Of a stretch of DNA of 9,002 bases, positions 1-4,649 are shown in pieces. The position numbers and the translations under genes are program-made. Origin of the DNA: Candidatus Methanomethylophilaceae archaeon (GTDB taxonomy: Archaea > Thermoplasmatota > Thermoplasmata > Methanomassiliicoccales > Methanomethylophilaceae). Where the stretch lies: NCBI GenBank assembly GCA_011620825.1, contig WOYN01000074.1, positions 1 to 9,002 on the forward strand, in the 5' to 3' direction. Positions within the stretch are counted from its first letter, which is position 1. Every line of letters starts with the position of its first letter. The notes beneath the pieces were generated by a model, which did no database searches, was not told the origin of the DNA, and saw nothing but the letters and a program-made list of their open reading frames with translations.

Positions 1-736
1 TCGTCTGGGTGGGCACGAAACGCATCTCTGTGACCACGTTCGAGGTGACCGTGACCACATAAACACCTTTTTCTCCCGACTCCTTGATGTTCCTTCCCTG
101 CGGATTTCCTGGATACACCACATAAGGGCGCTCGTGCAACACGGCGCGCTTATGGATGTGGCCCAGCGCCCAATAATCGATATTCTTCGGAATCAGACCG
201 CTAAGCCTGGTGGGCGCGTAACCCGATGTATCCTGGGAATCGACGTCGCAGTGCACGCACCCGACGGTGAAGAGATCGTCCCTCCCGTTGATTTTCATTG
301 CCAGGTCCTCGCTGGTGTTTTTTGAAGTGAAACTGATGCCGGAGATCTCGACGGTACCGCCGTTCTTCAGATCCAGGATCAATTGCTCGGGCTCTCCTCC
401 GAACTCGTAGACGTTCCCGGGCAGAGGAATGCTGTCCTCCCAGCTCGTCGTATGATCATGGTTTCCCCACGCGATGAAACACCGGATGTTCATTTTTTCC
501 AGGATTTCGGCGAAGCGGAACCTGGTTAGAGGAGTTATCGTCTCTTCATCGAAGATGTCTCCCGATATCACCATGAAATCTGCGTTCTCGGAACGTGCGA
601 GGTCGGCTATCCTGGAAAAAGAAGAGAATGTGGACTCCGTCATCTTTTCCGCAAGGTCCCCGTCCCTGGACCTTATTCCCGAGAATCTGCTGCCTAGGTG
701 CAGATCTGCGCAGTGGATGAACTTAAAGTCAGACAT
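1..736 (-). CDS. Mre11/SbcD-type DNA repair exonuclease, N-terminal part (runs off left edge)
   Basis: I translated this by hand; it is open to the window edge and gives 245 residues. The start is the ATG whose complement lies at 734-736. All calcineurin-like phosphoesterase motifs appear in order: CADLHLG (D11, H13), SGDIFDE (D60), WGNHDH (N92, H93, D94), VHCD (H162) and GHIHK (H193, H195). These bind two Mn ions in Mre11/SbcD nucleases, which trim DNA ends and open hairpins, usually with a Rad50/SbcC ATPase. The alignment covers almost the whole nuclease core; the capping and partner-binding C-terminus lies outside the window. The partner gene would be expected further left but cannot be seen. 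A TATA-like box 27 bases upstream supports this start and an essentially leaderless mRNA. It could be an archaeal Mre11 or a bacterial-type SbcD/YhaO; the fragment does not settle which. Confidence 0.93.
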   Translation of the reverse strand, partial: MSDFKFIHCADLHLGSRFSGIRSRDGDLAEKMTESTFSSFSRIADLARSENADFMVISGDIFDEETITPLTRFRFAEILEKMNIRCFIAWGNHDHTTSWEDSIPLPGNVYEFGGEPEQLILDLKNGGTVEISGISFTSKNTSEDLAMKINGRDDLFTVGCVHCDVDSQDTSGYAPTRLSGLIPKNIDYWALGHIHKRAVLHERPYVVYPGNPQGRNIKESGEKGVYVVTVTSNVVTEMRFVPTQT

Positions 737-758
737 GGCCCGCTGTATCGGCACGGAA

Positions 759-767
759 GTTTAAGTA
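759..767 (-). promoter_or_regulatory. TATA-like box of the Mre11-like gene
   Basis: Read on the minus strand this is TACTTAAAC, centred about 27 bases before the ATG at 736. That spacing puts transcription start at or next to the start codon, as expected for an archaeal leaderless gene. Support is position and base composition only, in otherwise GC-rich intergenic DNA. Confidence 0.55.
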
Positions 768-827
768 TGGTCTCCCCCGGGTCCGCCGAATATTCCGAAA
801 GTGAGCTGGATGTTCGGCCGTACCTCC

Positions 828-840
828 AAATATTATATTG
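828..840 (+). promoter_or_regulatory. TATA-like box of the cobQ pair
   Basis: The AT-rich stretch AAATATTATATTG is centred about 34 bases before the ATG at 868. Transcription would begin near 860, giving a leader of only a few bases. This decides the start of the cobQ gene. A possible in-frame TTG start at 838 lies inside the TATA element, and its ten extra residues look like untranslated sequence, so ATG 868 is preferred. The rest of 737-867 shows only short inverted repeats and no recognisable riboswitch. Confidence 0.6.
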
Positions 841-867
841 GTAATACCATCCAACCCGGGACCGGAA

Positions 868-2676
868 ATGGACTGCATCAGAAAGAAAGTGAAGGAGGAG
901 GTCGAGAGGGGCCGTACGGGTTCCGACCACGGATGTCCGTATCATCCCAGTCATTTCATCGGCCAGGACTGCACCTTCTGTTTCTGTCCGTTCTATCCGT
1001 GCGAGGACGCAAGGTTCGGGAAGTTCATAGAATCCAGGCGCGGCAGGGACGTATGGGACTGTTCGGACTGTCTCTTCATCCACCGCAGTGAGGTCGCCGG
1101 CTTCGTCCTGGACGAGATCAGACGCACCGGTTTCGAAGAATGCGGCGACGAGAGGATGGACGAGATCTTCTCCGATGCGAAGGAGAAGTTCTGGCGCAGG
1201 GGCAGGGCGCTGATGGTGTTGGGCGCGACATCCGACGCCGGCAAGTCCGTGACGGTTGCCGCGCTATGCAGGGTCCTTCACAGGAGAGGGTTCGTCACTG
1301 CGCCTTTCAAATCACAGAACATGAGCCTGAACTCCAAGGTCACAAGGACAGGTTCGGAGATCGCCATGATACAGGCGCTGCAGGCCCAGGCCGCGGGCCT
1401 GAAGAATACAGACTATCACATGAACCCGATACTCATGAAGCCGAAGGGAGATATGGTCTCTCAGGTCGTGGTCGAGGGGAAGCCCTTCGCAGATTACGAT
1501 GTCTCTTCCTATTATTCGGAGTTCGTCCCAGGACCGGGCAGAGAGGCAGTGAAAAGGAACATCGACTTTCTACTCGACAGATATGATGTCGTGGTGATGG
1601 AGGGCGCGGGGTCCCCCGCCGAGATAAACATTTACGATTCAGACATAGCGAACATGCAGGCGGCCGTCATCGCGGACGCGTACTGTTTGCTGGTTGTGAA
1701 CGCGGAATGGGGCGGGTCGTTCGCATACGCGCTCGGAACCGTCGAGCTGATTCCAGAGAACGACAGGAAGCGTATCAAGGGGATAATAATCAACAATGTC
1801 AGGGGGGACACCGGAAAAATGAGGTCCGGGGCTGACGAACTGGAGAGGATGCTGGGGATACCGGTGATAGGCATCGTTCCGCATGCCGATGTAAAGCTTC
1901 CGAGCGAGGACTCCGAGAGCTTCCGCAATTCACGCACCGTGGGCACCGGTTCGATGCGCATCGCTGTCGTCAAGTTCCCCCGCATATCCAACTTCACCGA
2001 CCTCGATCCGCTTTTCCTCGAGGATACGGCCGTGGTCTTCGCCGACAGGCCCGAGGAGTTCGACGGCGCTGACGCGATCGTGCTCCCGGGGACCAAGAAC
2101 ACGATCTCGGACCTTGAATGGATGAAGGAAAACGGGATCGCGGCAAAGATACTCTCGATGAAAGGGAAGGTGCCGATCATCGGGCTCTGCGGCGGATATC
2201 AGATGATGGGCTCGCTGCTGTCGGACCCCAAGGGGATCGAGGACGGCAGGCCGTCCGAAACCCAGGGGCTGGGGTTTTTCGATAACGTCACGTCATGGGA
2301 ACGTTATGAGAAATGCGTGAGGCAGGAACGCGGAAAGATAATCGCCACCGGCGGCGAAGTGACCGGTTACGAGATACATATGGGCGGTACGGAAGTGAGA
2401 GAAAGGCCGCTATTCTCCATCGAAGGTTTTTCCGGCAATGCGGACGAAGGCTCGGTCCGCGAGGACGAGATGCTGTTCGGCACATATCTGCACGGAGTGT
2501 TCGATACCCAGGACTTCCGCAGATATTTTCTTTCATTCGTCAAGGGCGGGCACAACGCCCCGGAAAGTGTCGACTACAACGAGTACGTGGACTGGAACCT
2601 GGATAAGCTGGCGGACGTGTTCGAGGAGGCATTGGATATGGATAAGGTCATGGAAATCATAGGGGCGGTACGATGA
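868..2676 (+). CDS. cobQ: Cobyric acid synthase (CobQ/CbiP) with N-terminal Cys-rich domain fusion
   Basis: CobQ/CbiP enzymes amidate four side chains of adenosylcobyrinic acid a,c-diamide, using ATP and glutamine, in cobalamin synthesis. From ATG 868 the protein has 602 residues; typical family members have about 480-510. Residues 1-100 form an extra domain rich in Cys and His (C3, H21, C23, H26, H29, C35, C38, C40, C45, C65, C68, H72), resembling from memory the 'cysteine-rich small domain' family (zf-like, PF04071), presumably metal- or Fe-S-binding. The synthetase domain follows: P-loop GATSDAGKS (119-127), FKSQNMSLNS, EGAGSPAEIN, DIANM and RGD. The GATase domain has nucleophile C441 in GLCGGYQMMG, GYEIHMG and H542 in GTYLHGVFD. 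One oddity is that the motif usually reading DI(D/E)RGG is NAEWGG (278-283), losing the Asp and Arg. The stop overlaps the next gene as ATGA, so translation is probably coupled. The family is certain; whether this synthetase half is active is not. Confidence 0.93.
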   Translation: MDCIRKKVKEEVERGRTGSDHGCPYHPSHFIGQDCTFCFCPFYPCEDARFGKFIESRRGRDVWDCSDCLFIHRSEVAGFVLDEIRRTGFEECGDERMDEIFSDAKEKFWRRGRALMVLGATSDAGKSVTVAALCRVLHRRGFVTAPFKSQNMSLNSKVTRTGSEIAMIQALQAQAAGLKNTDYHMNPILMKPKGDMVSQVVVEGKPFADYDVSSYYSEFVPGPGREAVKRNIDFLLDRYDVVVMEGAGSPAEINIYDSDIANMQAAVIADAYCLLVVNAEWGGSFAYALGTVELIPENDRKRIKGIIINNVRGDTGKMRSGADELERMLGIPVIGIVPHADVKLPSEDSESFRNSRTVGTGSMRIAVVKFPRISNFTDLDPLFLEDTAVVFADRPEEFDGADAIVLPGTKNTISDLEWMKENGIAAKILSMKGKVPIIGLCGGYQMMGSLLSDPKGIEDGRPSETQGLGFFDNVTSWERYEKCVRQERGKIIATGGEVTGYEIHMGGTEVRERPLFSIEGFSGNADEGSVREDEMLFGTYLHGVFDTQDFRRYFLSFVKGGHNAPESVDYNEYVDWNLDKLADVFEEALDMDKVMEIIGAVR

Positions 2677-3506
2677 GGGTCCTTTTCCTCGGCACATCAT
2701 CGGGGGCCGGCAAGACAACGGTATCGGCCATGTATTGCAGGTACCTTGCCCGCAAGGGGGTGCGCGTCGCACCATTCAAGGCTTCCAACCTGTCTTTAAA
2801 CTCCTATGCTACGTCTGACGGGGGAGAAATCGGGATAGGTCAGGCCTTCCAGGCCATGGCCTCCGGGGCGGTCCCCGCCACGGATATGAACCCGATATTG
2901 CTGAAGCCCAGCGGCAACGGCAGAATACAGGTCGTGCTCAACGGGATGCCCTATGCCGATATTACGGACGATACGCCTTTGGACATTGGAATTGCGACAG
3001 CGGAGGCATGCAAGGCCTACGACAGGCTCAGGGAGAGGTTCGATGCAGTGGTCTGCGAAGGCTCCGGGTCCCCGGCGGAGATAAATCTCCGCGGAAGGGA
3101 CATAGCCAACGTGGGCATGATGCGCGAAAGGAACATACCTTCAGTACTTGTCGGGGACATAGAGAGGGGAGGTGTGTTCGCAGCGCTTTACGGTACGTGG
3201 AAGCTGATCCCGGAGGGACAGCGCGGACTGCTGAAAGGATTCATCATCAACCGTTTCCGCGGCGATCCGACGATGCTCGGGAGCGGCATAGCAAGCATCG
3301 AGGAGATTACGGGCATGAAGTGCCTCGGCATACTCCCCTATGCGGACCTCAGGTTTCCCGAGGAGGATTCCCTCTCGAATTCGGGCGGCAGGATGTCCGG
3401 AAAAGATGCAAGTTCGGCGTATCTGGAAAATCTGGACTCCCTGATAGCCGAGGCGGAGCGTTGCGGCTTCGATTTCGAAGCGCTGAAGAGAATCGCCGAA
3501 GGATGA
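2673..3506 (+). CDS. Short CobQ-type amide synthetase lacking the glutaminase domain
   Basis: This 277-residue protein matches only the ATP-dependent synthetase half of CobQ/CbiP. Visible motifs are P-loop GTSSGAGKTT (7-16), FKASNLSLNS (35-44), MNPILLKP, EGSGSPAEINLRGRDIAN, a canonical GDIERGG (161-167), IINRFRGD and LPYADLRFPEEDS (ending at 233). After EDS, where full-length members continue into the GATase domain, there are about 14 linker residues. These lead into a helix (NLDSLIAEAERCGFDFEALKRI) resembling the extreme C-terminus of the upstream long copy (NLDKLADVFEEALDMDKVMEI). This looks like an internal loss of the GATase domain rather than a simple truncation. The ATG overlaps the upstream stop (ATGA), with a purine-rich AGGGGCGG just before it. 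It has no glutaminase, so it would need free ammonia or a partner GATase, plausibly that of the upstream protein. It may amidate a corrinoid or another substrate; this is unproven. Confidence 0.85.
   Translation: MRVLFLGTSSGAGKTTVSAMYCRYLARKGVRVAPFKASNLSLNSYATSDGGEIGIGQAFQAMASGAVPATDMNPILLKPSGNGRIQVVLNGMPYADITDDTPLDIGIATAEACKAYDRLRERFDAVVCEGSGSPAEINLRGRDIANVGMMRERNIPSVLVGDIERGGVFAALYGTWKLIPEGQRGLLKGFIINRFRGDPTMLGSGIASIEEITGMKCLGILPYADLRFPEEDSLSNSGGRMSGKDASSAYLENLDSLIAEAERCGFDFEALKRIAEG
3466..3481. repeat. Short perfect inverted repeat near the convergent gene ends
   Basis: GCTTCGA, two bases, then TCGAAGC form a perfect 7-base inverted repeat. It lies 23 bases inside the end of the short cobQ coding region and 26 bases past the stop of the convergent sulfur-carrier gene. 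It could fold in either transcript, but no T-run follows on either strand and it encodes GFDFEA in the helix. A role in 3'-end formation is weakly supported. Confidence 0.2.
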
Positions 3507-3719
3507 TCATCCGCCGGAGGCGACCTTGATCGCCTGGACGACCATACCGTCCTCGAGGGGCGTGTCGGAAGGGACGGGCGTCCCCTTTATCAGGAACAGG
3601 AACGCGTTCGGGAGCAGGCCCATGGAGCGGAAAGCCTCGCCCAAAGTACCTTCGGCGGCGATTTCCGTATTTTTTCCGTACATAGAGATTACGACGCTCA
3701 CGCCCACATATCGGGGCAT
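3507..3719 (-). CDS. ThiS/MoaD-family ubiquitin-fold sulfur carrier
   Basis: This 70-residue protein ends in VASGG. A C-terminal Gly-Gly is the mark of ThiS, MoaD and archaeal SAMP proteins, where it is adenylated by an E1-like enzyme and converted to a thiocarboxylate or conjugated to a partner. The pattern is typical: strand VSVVISMYG (7-15), helix TLGEAFRSMGL (25-35), FLIKGTPVPSDTPLEDGMVVQAI (42-64), then the GG tail. The LEDGD-V-I segment before the tail is characteristic, although here the usual Asp is Met. The start ATG (complement of 3717-3719) is about 31 bases from the centre of a palindromic TATA box. No E1-like, ThiF/MoeB or MoaE gene is visible nearby, so the pathway (thiamine, molybdopterin, tRNA thiolation or protein modification) cannot be chosen. 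Its stop abuts the stop of the convergent cobQ gene with no gap. Confidence 0.82.
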   Translation of the reverse strand: MPRYVGVSVVISMYGKNTEIAAEGTLGEAFRSMGLLPNAFLFLIKGTPVPSDTPLEDGMVVQAIKVASGG

Positions 3720-3743
3720 TTGATTGATATCCTTTTTGATTGC

Positions 3744-3757
3744 CGTTTTATAAAACG
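3744..3757. promoter_or_regulatory. Palindromic TATA element shared by divergent genes
   Basis: CGTTTTATAAAACG is a perfect 14-base palindrome in the 55-base gap between divergent genes. Its centre is about 25 bases from the rightward ATG at 3775, fitting a leaderless mRNA. It is about 31 bases from the leftward ATG at 3719, fitting a very short leader. A symmetric TATA box with correct spacing on both sides can plausibly serve both genes, with flanking B-recognition elements setting the balance. Support is sequence symmetry and spacing. Confidence 0.6.
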
Positions 3758-3774
3758 AACGCTATGCGACCGCC

Positions 3775-4047
3775 ATGAGACCGGTGGCTTTTACAATTTT
3801 CCTCACCGTATCCCTAGCCGTACCGCTGACGGTCGGAGACATTGCGGCCGTTGCGCAGGCGATACCCTCGATGGGTTTTGCATTGGAAGCCATGGACCTG
3901 TCCTCTTTGACGGTCTCCCAGGTTTTCGACTATTATTCTCCGGTGTATCTTCCTGCGACGGCTCTCCTGATCTTTCTGTACTCGCTGTACAAGCTGATCA
4001 GATACTCCAGATACAAGGATGAAGTGGAAGAGGGGCGTAGAAAATGA
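3775..4047 (+). CDS. Small two-TM membrane protein of unknown function
   Basis: I do not recognise a family in this 90-residue protein. Residues 4-20 are hydrophobic after a short basic start (MRPVAFTIFL...) and could be a signal anchor or first membrane segment. Residues 21-54 form a mixed loop, probably extracytoplasmic. Residues 55-74 (PVYLPATALLIFLYSLYKLI) form a second membrane segment. The tail (75-90) is strongly charged (RYSRYKDEVEEGRRK) and is probably cytoplasmic. The start at 3775 is favoured because it lies about 25 bases from the palindromic TATA centre; an earlier ATG at 3764 is out of frame and hits a stop at once. Its stop overlaps the exonuclease start as ATGA, so the two are probably co-translated. 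That coupling, more than any motif, argues the gene is real. It could help place the exonuclease at the membrane, but this is speculative. Confidence 0.7.
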   Translation: MRPVAFTIFLTVSLAVPLTVGDIAAVAQAIPSMGFALEAMDLSSLTVSQVFDYYSPVYLPATALLIFLYSLYKLIRYSRYKDEVEEGRRK

Positions 4048-4649
4048 GCACGCTGGATAATTTCTTTGCAGGCGAGATATATGTTCTCGACACGGAGACC
4101 ACGGGACTGAAAGGACATCCCCAAGATGTCATAGTCGACATTGCGGTCTGCAGGGTGGATCTGGACAAAGGCACCGTGGATCCGGTCTACTCTTCAGTGG
4201 TAGGCTATGACACGTCCGAATGGAATGAATACCGCCGCAATGCCTGGATATTCGAGAACACGGACATGACGCTCGATATGGTCGATGCGGCCCCTCCCGT
4301 GCAGGAAGTGGTCGCCGACATAAGGAAACTCCTGAGGGGGAAGAAGGTGACATCTTACAACACGGAGTATGATATGGGTAAGTTCCTATACCATGAACCG
4401 TGGAAGATGAAGGACCTTTTCATTGAGTGCACGGATATCATGAAGGCCGCAACGCCCATCTGCAAGGTGCCCAGCCAATATTACGGTAGGCAGTACCAGT
4501 ATCCCAAGCTGGACCTTGCGTACGAAAAAATAGTGGAAGGGGACCCTGCCGGGATCAAGGGGGTTCAGGAGCACCGCGCGATGTCGGACGCCAAGGTCGC
4601 ATCGCATATATTGGTGCAGTTGTTCCGCGATAGGGCTTACTCGCCCTGA
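4044..4649 (+). CDS. DEDDh-type 3'-5' exonuclease (DnaQ/RNase T superfamily)
   Basis: This 201-residue protein is about the size of a stand-alone exonuclease domain. The catalytic motifs are in order: Exo I VLDTETTG (D16, E18), Exo II TSYNTEYDMGKF (D110) and Exo III EHRAMSDAKVASHIL (H177, D182). The His five residues before the last Asp makes it the DEDDh type, which removes nucleotides from DNA or RNA 3' ends with two metal ions. Between Exo II and III lies a segment with ECTDIMKAATPICKVPSQYYG and KLDLAYE, the usual place for substrate-specific structure. No polymerase, BRCT or helicase domain is attached, so proofreading, repair or RNA trimming are all possible. The start overlaps the upstream stop (ATGA) and follows a purine-rich GAGGGGCG ribosome-binding candidate. 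The 3' end overlaps the convergent P-type ATPase gene by 13 bases. Confidence 0.88.
   Translation: MSTLDNFFAGEIYVLDTETTGLKGHPQDVIVDIAVCRVDLDKGTVDPVYSSVVGYDTSEWNEYRRNAWIFENTDMTLDMVDAAPPVQEVVADIRKLLRGKKVTSYNTEYDMGKFLYHEPWKMKDLFIECTDIMKAATPICKVPSQYYGRQYQYPKLDLAYEKIVEGDPAGIKGVQEHRAMSDAKVASHILVQLFRDRAYSP

Noticed and set aside
838..867. Upstream in-frame TTG start adding ten residues to the long CobQ
   Set aside because: The TTG lies inside the TATA-like box at 828-840 and the added residues show no domain character; ATG 868 fits promoter spacing.
737..867. Possible cobalamin riboswitch or operator upstream of cobQ (GAATATTC at 788-795; GCCGAA at 785-790 with TTCGGC at 813-818)
   Set aside because: The inferred mRNA leader is only a few bases, too short for a riboswitch, and the inverted repeats are too short to stand out from chance.
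1632..2180. 182-residue open frame on the minus strand inside cobQ
   Set aside because: It lies opposite conserved synthetase and GATase motifs; the Ser/Ile-rich composition is typical of a shadow frame.
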